Source: Chloroflexia bacterium
GTDB taxonomy: Bacteria > Chloroflexota > Chloroflexia > Thermomicrobiales > JALYUS01
DNA: 5,489 nucleotides
Direction of reading: 5' to 3'
Assembly: GCA_025928215.1 (NCBI GenBank)
Contig: JAICJW010000310.1
Location: forward strand, 1-5,489
The notes under the pieces are model-generated. The model had not been told where the DNA came from, did no database searches, and worked only from the letters and a program-made list of their open reading frames with translations. The translations under genes and the position numbers were made by a program. Shown piece by piece: positions 1-5,006 of the stretch. Each line of letters begins with the position of its first letter. The stretch's first letter is position 1.

Positions 1-869
1 CAATCCTTCAGCTCCGGCACGATCACGCGAATGGCAATGGCGTCGTAAATCTCTTCGAGGGTCCGGCGCTTCTGATCCATCTTGCGCGCGATGGACCAGA
101 GGTGCTTGGCACGACCGTAGACCTCCGCCTGGATACCGGCCGCGTCGAGCGCCTCTTTCAGCGTTTCGATCACCCGGCTGATGTACGCCGCCCGGTTGCC
201 GCCTTGCGCGTCGAGCGAGGCGTCAATGGCACGGTAGCGATCCGGTTGGAGGGTTTGAAAGGCGAGGTCTTCCAGTTCGCTTTTGATCTGCCAGATGCCG
301 AGGCGGTTGGCGAGCGGCGCGTAAATCTCCATCGTCTCCTGCGCGGTCGCCAGTTGCTTGCCCGGCGGCATCGAGCCGAGCGTGCGCATGTTGTGGAGGC
401 GGTCGGCCAGTTTGATGAGCACGACGCGCACATCGTCCGCCATCGCGAGGAACATCTTGCGCAGACTCTCCGCCCGCGCGACATCTTCGCGGTCGGAGAC
501 CCATTCGATGCGTTTCAGTTTCGTCACGCCGTCCACCAGCCGGGCGACTTTCTCCCCGAACTGGGTACGGATGTCATCGAGCGTGATCGTCGTATCTTCG
601 GGCACATCGTGAAGCAGGGAGGCGGCAATTGTCTCCGCGTCCATCTGCATTTCAGCAAGAATGGTCGCCACCGCGACGGGATGCGTGATGTACGCCTCGC
701 CCGATTTGCGATCCACCCCCGCGTGCGCATCCGTGGCGACGGTGTAGGCACGTGTGACGAGCGAAAGATCGGAAACGCTCATACCCGCAGCCCGCAACTG
801 CGCTTCGAGCGGCGCGAGAAACGTCATATCGGTGGGTGGATGTACCGAAGAAACGGCGGCGGTAGCCAT
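1..869 (-). CDS. rel: RelA/SpoT family bifunctional (p)ppGpp hydrolase/synthetase, N-terminal 289 residues (partial)
   Basis: Makes and degrades the stringent-response alarmone (p)ppGpp in the cytoplasm. The gene runs off the left edge, so only the N-terminal 289 residues are visible. The HD hydrolase domain spans roughly residues 35-190. It has His63 in ITHPVAVA, His87-Asp88 and Glu91-Asp92 in LLHDVPEDT, and Asp156 in KLADRLHNMRTL. These match the metal and catalytic residues of active Rel hydrolases in identity and spacing, so hydrolase activity is expected. A linker (APLANRLGIWQIKSELEDLA) follows. The synthetase domain begins near residue 252 with GRAKHLWSIARKM and YDAIAIRVIV. The synthetase catalytic residues, TGS and ACT domains lie outside the window, so synthetase activity cannot be judged. 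The ATG at 867-869 is the first in frame after an in-frame TGA at 879-881. No good Shine-Dalgarno precedes it. The gene is divergent from the EVE gene, with a TATACT -10 candidate about 74 nt upstream. Confidence 0.95.
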   Translation of the reverse strand, partial: MATAAVSSVHPPTDMTFLAPLEAQLRAAGMSVSDLSLVTRAYTVATDAHAGVDRKSGEAYITHPVAVATILAEMQMDAETIAASLLHDVPEDTTITLDDIRTQFGEKVARLVDGVTKLKRIEWVSDREDVARAESLRKMFLAMADDVRVVLIKLADRLHNMRTLGSMPPGKQLATAQETMEIYAPLANRLGIWQIKSELEDLAFQTLQPDRYRAIDASLDAQGGNRAAYISRVIETLKEALDAAGIQAEVYGRAKHLWSIARKMDQKRRTLEEIYDAIAIRVIVPELKD

Positions 870-942
870 CAGTGCGCGTCACTCTTTCTTTCGCGTGCGG
901 TGCGATGCCGAGGTCAGGCGATCCCATTCAGCCTTCCTGAAA

Positions 943-950
943 AGTATAAC
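943..950. promoter_or_regulatory. Candidate bidirectional promoter core between rel (-) and EVE gene (+)
   Basis: The AGTATAAC core reads TATACT on the minus strand (943-948) and TATAAC on the plus strand (945-950), each close to the sigma-70 -10 consensus. It would give leaders of about 70-80 nt for both rel and the EVE gene. I see no convincing -35 hexamer on either strand. A second, weaker plus-strand candidate is TATCAT at 977-982. This is inferred from motif and position only. Confidence 0.45.
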
Positions 951-1031
951 ACACAGCGAATACGCCTTGTTCCTGCTATCATATTCCAGATCACGGGTAG
1001 AAACGCGCGTGAGCGAAAGGGGAAGAATTGA

Positions 1032-1502
1032 GTGGCGAATCACTGGATTCTCGTTGGATCACCGGGCAACTTTGAAAAGAGTGGCGCGCTTGGCTGGACG
1101 GTGCAGGGCATTAAGTCCCGCCATCGCAAGAAGGCCGAGCAGATGCACGCGGGCGATACCTTTATCTATTACCTGACCGGCGTGCAGGCGTTCGGGGGCA
1201 TCGTCGAGGCGACGTCGGATTTCTGGGAAGACCACAACATGCCGATCTGGCAGAGCAAGGACCCGAAGAAGGCGGCTGAGGAGTATCCCTTCCGCATCGC
1301 GATTAAGCCCCTGCGCATCCTCGATGAGGCGGACTGGCTGCCCGCGATTACCGTAGTCCCGGCGATGGAATACCCGAAGCGATGGCCTATCGAGCACTGG
1401 CATCTCGCCTTCCAGGGAAACGTCCACAAGATTTCCGACGCCGACCACGCGATTATCGCGGACGCGCTCGCCGCCCGCGTGCCCGCCGCTGTCGGGCGCT
1501 GA
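1032..1502 (+). CDS. EVE domain-containing protein
   Basis: A 156-residue protein made almost entirely of one EVE domain, a PUA/YTH-like fold that binds modified nucleobases in DNA or RNA. Visible family signatures are NHWILVGSPGNF at residues 3-14, GWTVQGIKSRHRKKAE at 21-36, GDTFIYYLTGVQAFGGIV at 41-58, the aromatic stretch FWED (64-67), and the closing segment WPIEHWHLAFQGNVHKIS at 118-135. The start is GTG at 1032, preceded by AGGGGA at 1018-1023 with 8 nt spacing, and it places the family's N-terminal motif at the very start. The length is typical of a stand-alone EVE protein, with no fused nuclease or helicase. It lies on the same strand as the ferredoxin gene 121 bp downstream but is separated from it by a palindromic repeat. 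Its ligand is unknown. EVE proteins are often linked to modified-base sensing, but no restriction or modification gene is visible nearby. Confidence 0.93.
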   Translation: MANHWILVGSPGNFEKSGALGWTVQGIKSRHRKKAEQMHAGDTFIYYLTGVQAFGGIVEATSDFWEDHNMPIWQSKDPKKAAEEYPFRIAIKPLRILDEADWLPAITVVPAMEYPKRWPIEHWHLAFQGNVHKISDADHAIIADALAARVPAAVGR

Positions 1503-1504
1503 AG

Positions 1505-1622
1505 CCCCCTCACCCCGGCCCCTCTCCCTCACGGGGCGAGGGGAGTACAATTGAGTATTGGAAAGCCTGCTCCCCCTCTCCTCTGCTTGGAGGCAAAGGA
1601 GAGGGGGCCGGGGGTGAGGTCT
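1505..1622. repeat. GC-rich palindromic repeat (MITE-like) between EVE and ferredoxin genes
   Basis: The outer arms are inverted repeats: CCTCACCCCGGCCCCTCTCC at 1508-1527 pairs with 1598-1619, which has two extra G residues. Two local hairpins are nested inside. The left one pairs 1519-1528 with 1534-1543, with one mismatch. The right one is a perfect 11-bp stem, CCCCCTCTCCT (1572-1582) with AGGAGAGGGGG (1597-1607), extended by TGC/GCA (1584-1586/1593-1595) around a 6-nt loop. Repeats of this CCCTCACCCC...GGGGTGAGG kind are dispersed in several high-GC genomes. It has no ORF, so any mobility would need an enzyme encoded elsewhere. No T-tract follows, so it is not a canonical intrinsic terminator. 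Confidence 0.8.
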
Positions 1623-1626
1623 TTTG
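1616..1626 (+). promoter_or_regulatory. Ribosome-binding site and TTG start of the ferredoxin gene, inside/abutting the repeat
   Basis: GAGG at 1616-1619 is followed 4 nt later by TTG at 1624-1626. It is the only Shine-Dalgarno-like element here and decides the TTG start, because no ATG or GTG lies near the first family motif. GAGG is the outer end of the repeat's right arm and is complementary to CCTC at 1508-1511. Confidence 0.6.
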
Positions 1627-1983
1627 GCTGAATATCTTGTCCATCTCTGTTTCGGACCGAACTGCACGCTCGCCGGATCGCGGAAACTCCTGCATGTGTT
1701 GGAGGAGGAAATCGCCGCGCTCGGCATAGCCGATCATGTCACGGTCGTGCCGACGACGTGCCGCAACCGGTGCGATTGGGCGCCGTCCATGAACGTGCTA
1801 CCCGGAAATGTCTTCTACAACGATCTGGATACCGACGCGATCCGTCGCATCGCCCGCGAACATCTCGCGGCGGGGGCAATCGTGGATGATTACCTCTTCC
1901 GGCCGCCACCGCCGCCGGTGCCGACGCATGGCCGCCGCGTCTTTACCTTCGACCCGAATGCCTTCCGCCCGAAGGATGAGTAG
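1624..1983 (+). CDS. Thioredoxin-fold [2Fe-2S] ferredoxin family protein
   Basis: A small cytoplasmic protein of 119 residues, likely an electron carrier of the TRX-like [2Fe-2S] ferredoxin group, related in fold to the NuoE/HoxE subunits and Shethna-type ferredoxins. Four cysteines can ligate the cluster: Cys9 and Cys14 in CFGPNC, then Cys46 and Cys50 in TTCRNRC. The Cx4C...Cx3C arrangement resembles NuoE more than the longer first spacing of classical Shethna ferredoxins. The segment after the second pair (DWAPSMNVLPGNVFYNDL) matches the family's C-x-G-P-x-V-x-V-x-P-x-x-x-x-Y pattern, with Ala53 in place of the usual Gly. The helix IRRIAREHLAAGAIVDDYL closes the core near residue 91. An unusual Pro-rich segment (residues 94-100) and a tail ending FDPNAFRPKDE follow. 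The TTG start is supported by GAGG upstream. The redox partner is unknown. Confidence 0.88.
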   Translation: MAEYLVHLCFGPNCTLAGSRKLLHVLEEEIAALGIADHVTVVPTTCRNRCDWAPSMNVLPGNVFYNDLDTDAIRRIAREHLAAGAIVDDYLFRPPPPPVPTHGRRVFTFDPNAFRPKDE

Positions 1984-1990
1984 GAGATAG

Positions 1991-2068
1991 GAAGTTCGAC
2001 GTTCGGAGTTCGATGTTCGAAGAAAGATTCCGTCTACTCCGAAGGTCGAACTCCGAACTCCGAACTTC
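1991..2068. repeat. Inverted array of GTTCGNN heptamers in a convergent intergenic gap
   Basis: The left arm has four contiguous 7-bp units at 1994-2021 (GTTCGAC, GTTCGGA, GTTCGAT, GTTCGAA). The right arm at 2038-2065 carries four units in reverse orientation (TCCGAAG, GTCGAAC, TCCGAAC, TCCGAAC). The flanking GAA/TTC extend the pairing, so 1991-2023 and 2036-2068 form an imperfect stem of about 32 bp around a 12-nt loop. It fills nearly the whole gap between the ferredoxin stop (1983) and the TlpA-like gene stop (2069). It could act as a two-way transcription terminator or RNA 3'-end stabiliser, although there is no clear T-tract. Confidence 0.8.
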
Positions 2069-2764
2069 TCACGCCTTCGCCCGGCCAATGATGGAGTTCA
2101 ACTCGGTCGTTGACTTTTCGCCGGTCTGCACATCGCGGATCACGCCGCTCTTGTCCACCGCCATGATCGTCGGGTACGAGGCGATGCCGTATGCCGCCGC
2201 CGCCTTACCGCCATCGGAATAGGTCGGGAACGGGAGGCTGTACTTCTGCTGGAAGGCGTAGATGTCGCTCGGTGTTTCGCGGTCCCCAACGCCGAGCATG
2301 ACGACTTGCACGTCCGGGTTCTTGGCGGCGATATCCTTGATCAGCGGCGCTTCGTTGTTGCAGTGAGGGCACCACGAGGCAAAGAAGACGAGCAGGGTCG
2401 GCTTGCCGAGCATCTGCGCCTTCGTCAACGTCGAGCCATCCTGCGCCGTGACCTTAAAATCAGGCGCGGTCGCTCCGGCGACGGGCGACGCGACAGGTGG
2501 CGGGCGGACAATCGTCGAGCGATCCGGCCCATTGTGCCGACTGATGAGGACGAAAGCCACGATACAGGCGACCGCCAGCACGCCAAGAACGCCGGAGATG
2601 ATCGGCGCCCACGGCGTTTTCTTGATGGGCTTGGTTACCGAACCGCGCCGCGCCTGGGGGATCTGCTTGCGCGTCGCGCGCTGCCCGCTATCCTTCGCGG
2701 TAGTCGTGCGAGTGTCGGTTGCATTCGTCCGCGTACTTGCCTGAGAATATGATTGCTTCGCCAT
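2069..2764 (-). CDS. Membrane-anchored TlpA-like thiol-disulfide oxidoreductase (thioredoxin family)
   Basis: A 231-residue protein with four visible parts. Residues 1-50 are a Thr/Arg/Lys/Gln-rich, probably disordered cytoplasmic tail. A single membrane segment lies at about 53-75 (IISGVLGVLAVACIVAFVLI). A Pro-rich linker follows at 82-97. The rest is a TlpA/AhpC-TSA-type thioredoxin domain from about residue 98 (ATAPDFKVTAQDGSTL). The active site is WCPHC at 131-135 in LLVFFASWCPHCNNEAP, and the cis-proline loop is ASYPT (Pro198). The positive N-terminal side implies that the catalytic domain faces outward, where it would reduce or oxidise protein thiols. The start is ATG at 2762-2764, with AAAGGA (2774-2779) upstream at 9 nt spacing. 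A longer reading to 2956 overlaps the divergent gene and lacks support. It is divergent from the MauE-like gene, a likely redox partner. The client proteins are unknown. Confidence 0.92.
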   Translation of the reverse strand: MAKQSYSQASTRTNATDTRTTTAKDSGQRATRKQIPQARRGSVTKPIKKTPWAPIISGVLGVLAVACIVAFVLISRHNGPDRSTIVRPPPVASPVAGATAPDFKVTAQDGSTLTKAQMLGKPTLLVFFASWCPHCNNEAPLIKDIAAKNPDVQVVMLGVGDRETPSDIYAFQQKYSLPFPTYSDGGKAAAAYGIASYPTIMAVDKSGVIRDVQTGEKSTTELNSIIGRAKA

Positions 2765-2805
2765 TGCGGAGGTTCCTTTCCGTCGGTTGTTCGTCGCACC
2801 ACGCA

Positions 2806-2821
2806 TAGTATAGGATAGAAT
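2806..2821. promoter_or_regulatory. Candidate bidirectional promoter core between TlpA-like (-) and MauE-like (+) genes
   Basis: AGTATA at 2807-2812 reads TATACT on the minus strand, giving the TlpA-like gene a leader of about 35 nt. On the plus strand TAGTAT (2806-2811), TAGGAT (2811-2816) and TAGAAT (2816-2821) are all near-consensus -10 hexamers directly before the MauE-like start. That gene would therefore have a very short leader or none. No clear -35 is visible on either strand. Confidence 0.45.
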
Positions 2822-2823
2822 TG

Positions 2824-3288
2824 ATGGAACGTGCGCGCATGTCGCTTTTCCCCCTTCTCGCGCTGCTGCTACGCGCCGCGGTTGGCCTGACGCTCGTCGT
2901 TGCCGGTGCGGGCAAGTTGACGGACGCCACCGCCGCCCAACGGGCGACGGAATCAACCCTGCACGTCAGTGGCACGACGGCGCAGGTGCTGACGATTGGC
3001 GTCTCGGTGCTGGAAATCCTGCTCGGTATTCATCTCGTTGTTGGTCTAAATCTGCGCTGGTCCGCGCTCGCCTCGGTGGCGCTTCTCGGCATCTTCCTTG
3101 TCTTCGTTATTTACCTGTGGGTGACGGGCTACACGGGTGCCTGCGGCTGCTTCGGCGTCTTCGGCGGCGGCTCGCCCGGCCCGGCGGAGACGACGCGAGA
3201 CACCGTCCTCTTCGTCGCCGCCGTCGGCGCGTGGCTCAGCCGCGCCTTCGGCCCCTCGCTCGACCGAATCATGCACGCGGAAGCGTGA
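2824..3288 (+). CDS. DoxX/MauE-like integral membrane protein
   Basis: A 154-residue membrane protein with about four hydrophobic segments (near residues 8-28, 55-75, 79-101 and 126-142). The opening LLLRAAVGLTLVVAGAGKLTD fits the DoxX/MauE family pattern of an R-x-x-x-G helix followed by aGxxKL. The later CGCFG (residues 107-111) followed by a TTRD segment matches the CGCFG...RN signature of MauE-like members. MauE was named for its role in maturing the disulfide-rich methylamine dehydrogenase subunit. Relatives are thought to move electrons or disulfides across the membrane, and the CGC cysteines are the obvious redox candidates. ATG at 2824 has AGGA 8 nt upstream. ATG at 2839 (MSLFPLL) is an alternative with a weaker site. 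It sits divergently beside a TlpA-like thioredoxin, which supports a thiol-disulfide role by inference. No methylamine dehydrogenase gene is present here. Confidence 0.87.
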   Translation: MERARMSLFPLLALLLRAAVGLTLVVAGAGKLTDATAAQRATESTLHVSGTTAQVLTIGVSVLEILLGIHLVVGLNLRWSALASVALLGIFLVFVIYLWVTGYTGACGCFGVFGGGSPGPAETTRDTVLFVAAVGAWLSRAFGPSLDRIMHAEA

Positions 3289-3367
3289 TCGCTGCTGCTA
3301 AGCTCAAACCAAGAGCATTCCCGCATCCCTGCAGACGACGTATGACAATCTACACCCAGCACTACGA

Positions 3368-4114
3368 TTAGGAACGGGGCGTGCCGCAGACCGGGCAGGT
3401 GCGATCCTGCGGGCGCAGTTCGGTACCGCAACGGCGACACTGCGGGGATTCGGCGGCCTGCTCGGCGACGGGGCGGCCGCAGACCGGGCAGGTTGTGTCG
3501 TTCGCACGGAGCGGCATCCGGCAGTGGGTGCAACGCCGCTCGGCCGGTTTTCCCGCGCCCGGTGCGACCGGCTCCGGCCGGCGGATGGGCGCGATCTGCG
3601 TTTCACCGGCATCGAGGGCGGCAGGGCGGCGGACTGATGGCCGCGCATCATCGGAGCCAGGGGGGGCATGCTGGATATGCGTGGCGTCTGCGTCCGGCGC
3701 GCGGTTCGGGAGGGCAACGATCGTTGCAGATTCCTCGCTCCCGGCCACGGATGGGACAGACGGCATGCCGGGAGGGGTGCTCGCAGCATACGGCGTGTAG
3801 GCGGGCGATGGGGCACTATAGGCAGGAGCAGCCGGAATCGCGCGCAGGCTCGCCTCCAACTGCATCACCTGCTGCTCGTGATCGTACAAGCGGCGGCAGG
3901 TGGCGAGGACGATCGGATCGCGCAGTTGACCCTGGAGGACGAGGCTGTACAAATACTCGCCGATCTCTGCCGCAATCTGTGGCCGTTGCTCTCGCGTGAC
4001 GTGAAGCACTGCCTCAAGTTGCGCGCGCTGACTTTCGCCCCCTTGCGTTGATGGCGAAGGATACGGTGGCCACGGATAATTGGCATCGCCCCCGGAGCCA
4101 GGCGTCCCTGCCAT
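3368..4114 (-). CDS. Double zinc ribbon protein with helical N-terminus and Pro/Ala-rich linker
   Basis: A 248-residue protein of unknown function in three parts. Residues 1-26 are Gly/Pro/Tyr-rich. Residues 27-93 form a predicted helical region (QLEAVLHVTREQRPQIAAEI, then QQVMQLEASL), possibly a coiled coil. Residues 94-190 are a low-complexity Pro/Ala/Ser linker. Two tandem CxxC...CxxC zinc ribbons end the protein: Cys195/198 with Cys209/212 and Cys226/229 with Cys240/243. Both close with TCPVCG. I see no membrane segment or catalytic motif, so an adaptor or scaffold role is plausible but unproven. The frame stays open upstream to 4321, but GGGAGGG (4120-4126 on the minus strand, 5 nt spacing) points to the ATG at 4112-4114. 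The linker carries three acidic-x-Thr-x-hydrophobic patches (around Thr131, Thr145 and Thr172). The gene is convergent with the MauE-like gene across a 79-bp gap in which I see no terminator. Confidence 0.85.
   Translation of the reverse strand: MAGTPGSGGDANYPWPPYPSPSTQGGESQRAQLEAVLHVTREQRPQIAAEIGEYLYSLVLQGQLRDPIVLATCRRLYDHEQQVMQLEASLRAIPAAPAYSAPSPAYTPYAASTPPGMPSVPSVAGSEESATIVALPNRAPDADATHIQHAPPGSDDARPSVRRPAALDAGETQIAPIRRPEPVAPGAGKPAERRCTHCRMPLRANDTTCPVCGRPVAEQAAESPQCRRCGTELRPQDRTCPVCGTPRS
3383..3493. repeat. 18-nt direct repeat encoding the second half of each zinc ribbon
   Basis: GCCGCAGACCGGGCAGGT occurs identically at 3383-3400 and 3476-3493, 93 bp (31 codons) apart and in frame inside the zinc-ribbon gene. 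Each copy encodes the TCPVCG knuckle. This suggests that the two ribbons arose by, or are kept similar through, an internal duplication. Confidence 0.7.
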
Positions 4115-4119
4115 GCGTT

Positions 4120-4126
4120 CCCTCCC
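4120..4126 (-). promoter_or_regulatory. Shine-Dalgarno GGGAGGG deciding the zinc-ribbon gene start
   Basis: Read on the minus strand, GGGAGGG lies 5 nt before the ATG at 4112-4114. It is the strongest ribosome-binding site in this frame and argues against a start further upstream. Confidence 0.7.
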
Positions 4127-4189
4127 TGTGCCGATCTCACTACGGCCCGGCGGATTGGCTATACCCGCGCGTTTGCCTCTCAAGAAGGA

Positions 4190-4198
4190 TAGTATACC
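4190..4198. promoter_or_regulatory. Candidate bidirectional promoter core between zinc-ribbon (-) and methyltransferase-like (+) genes
   Basis: TAGTATACC contains the palindrome GTATAC (4192-4197). The minus strand reads TATACT (4191-4196), about 75 nt before the zinc-ribbon start. The plus strand reads TAGTAT (4190-4195) or TATACC (4193-4198), about 75 nt before the methyltransferase-like start. Its core matches those at 943-948 and 2807-2812. No convincing -35 is seen. Confidence 0.45.
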
Positions 4199-4271
4199 AA
4201 GAATGTCAGTCCGATTACGCGCGAAAAAGGGATGAGAAAACGATGCGGCAGGAACAGCGAGTGAGGGCAGG

Positions 4272-4946
4272 ATGAGCGATCTCGACGCGCTTCTGAGCGA
4301 ATCGCTCGCCCCGGCCCGCATCTCCTATCATGCCGCCGGGGCCGACTGGGAGACGTGGCTCGCCGCCCGGCCGTTGCCGACGAACGCCGCCCTCGATGCT
4401 CGTCTCGCCGATCCCGGTACCCGCGCGGGGTTCGTCGCTGTCTGCCGGGTACGGGGCATCTTCCATCTGCCGACCGTTGAGTTTGTCACCGCCCTCGCGC
4501 GCATCCTGAAGCGATTACCGGGGCCGTGGCTGGAGGTCGGCGCGGGGCGGGGCGACCTTGCCCGCGCCCTCCGTGCCGCACGCGTGCCGATCACGGCGAC
4601 GGATGACGGCGCATGGTGGCCCGATTCATTGCCGGACGATGTGGAGCGGTCTGCGGTCCGCGCGGCATTGACACGGCATCAGCCCGGCACACTGCTTTTT
4701 GTCTGGCCGCCTCGTGGGACGGACTGGCCTGCCCTCTTCCGTGCTGCGCCGTCCGTCCAAGCCTATCTGCTGATCGGCGATGGCCCGCGCGGCATGACCG
4801 GCGATGCCGCGTCGTGGTCCGGCGCGCCGGGCTGGCGGCGGCGCACACTCTCCCGCCTCGCCGCGCTCGGTCGCTGCCGCCTGGATGCTGACGGCGGTGT
4901 GCATACCTATGTCTCCCTCGTCCGCCGCGCATCGGTCTTCGATTGA
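4272..4946 (+). CDS. Class I SAM-dependent methyltransferase-like protein, unknown substrate
   Basis: A 224-residue soluble protein. Motif I, the SAM-binding glycine loop, is WLEVGAGRGDLARAL at residues 86-100. It is followed by VPITATDDGAWWP (105-117), whose acidic residues sit where the ribose-binding residue normally lies. A strand and loop, LLFVWPPRG (141-149), occupies the motif IV position. YLLIGDGPRGMTGD follows at 165-178. The set WPP ... IG(D/E)G ... TGD resembles a poorly characterised methyltransferase-like group I remember with a LxWPPY...GE..GG.TGD pattern. The subfamily placement is from memory, with moderate confidence. The N-terminal part (FHLPTVEFVTALARIL) fits the helix before motif I. 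ATG at 4272 has GAGGG at 4263-4267, only 4 nt away. It is divergent from the zinc-ribbon gene and precedes the membrane protein on the same strand. The substrate is unknown, and loss of activity cannot be excluded. Confidence 0.75.
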   Translation: MSDLDALLSESLAPARISYHAAGADWETWLAARPLPTNAALDARLADPGTRAGFVAVCRVRGIFHLPTVEFVTALARILKRLPGPWLEVGAGRGDLARALRAARVPITATDDGAWWPDSLPDDVERSAVRAALTRHQPGTLLFVWPPRGTDWPALFRAAPSVQAYLLIGDGPRGMTGDAASWSGAPGWRRRTLSRLAALGRCRLDADGGVHTYVSLVRRASVFD

Positions 4947-4971
4947 CGTTCGCGACGCTGATTGGCATGAT
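4943..4971 (+). promoter_or_regulatory. Candidate sigma-70-type promoter for the downstream membrane protein gene
   Basis: TTGACG at 4943-4948 matches five of six bases of the -35 consensus and overlaps the upstream gene's TGA stop. CATGAT at 4966-4971 is a moderate -10 at 17 bp spacing. Both lie within 65 bp of the membrane-protein ATG, which could therefore be transcribed independently of the methyltransferase-like gene. Confidence 0.4.
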
Positions 4972-5006
4972 ATGGTTATCTCGCAGCGCATGGGAGGGTG
5001 TTCGCA

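Noticed and set aside
1..869. rel as a truncated pseudogene or HD-only enzyme
   Set aside because: The frame is intact to the window edge and already enters the synthetase domain, so the truncation comes only from the window.
102..1031. Long plus-strand open frame of 309 codons opposite rel
   Set aside because: The minus strand clearly encodes the RelA/SpoT HD domain here. The plus frame is Arg-rich, matches no family I know, and is open mainly because of high GC.
1572..1607. Intrinsic terminator after the EVE gene
   Set aside because: The 11-bp hairpin is strong, but it is followed by CCGGGGGTGAGG rather than a T-tract and is part of a larger repeat.
1059..1727. Minus-strand open frame of 222 codons
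   Set aside because: It is antisense to the EVE gene, the palindromic repeat and the ferredoxin start. It has no family signature.
1991..2068. CRISPR-like array
   Set aside because: The units are 7 bp, contiguous without spacers, and inverted in the second half.
2765..2956. N-terminal extension of the TlpA-like protein
   Set aside because: It would cover the promoter region and overlap the start of the divergent gene. The ATG at 2762-2764 has a clear AAAGGA site.
3283..3294. AGCG-TGAT-CGCT hairpin as terminator of the MauE-like gene
   Set aside because: A 4-bp stem without a T-tract is too weak to call.
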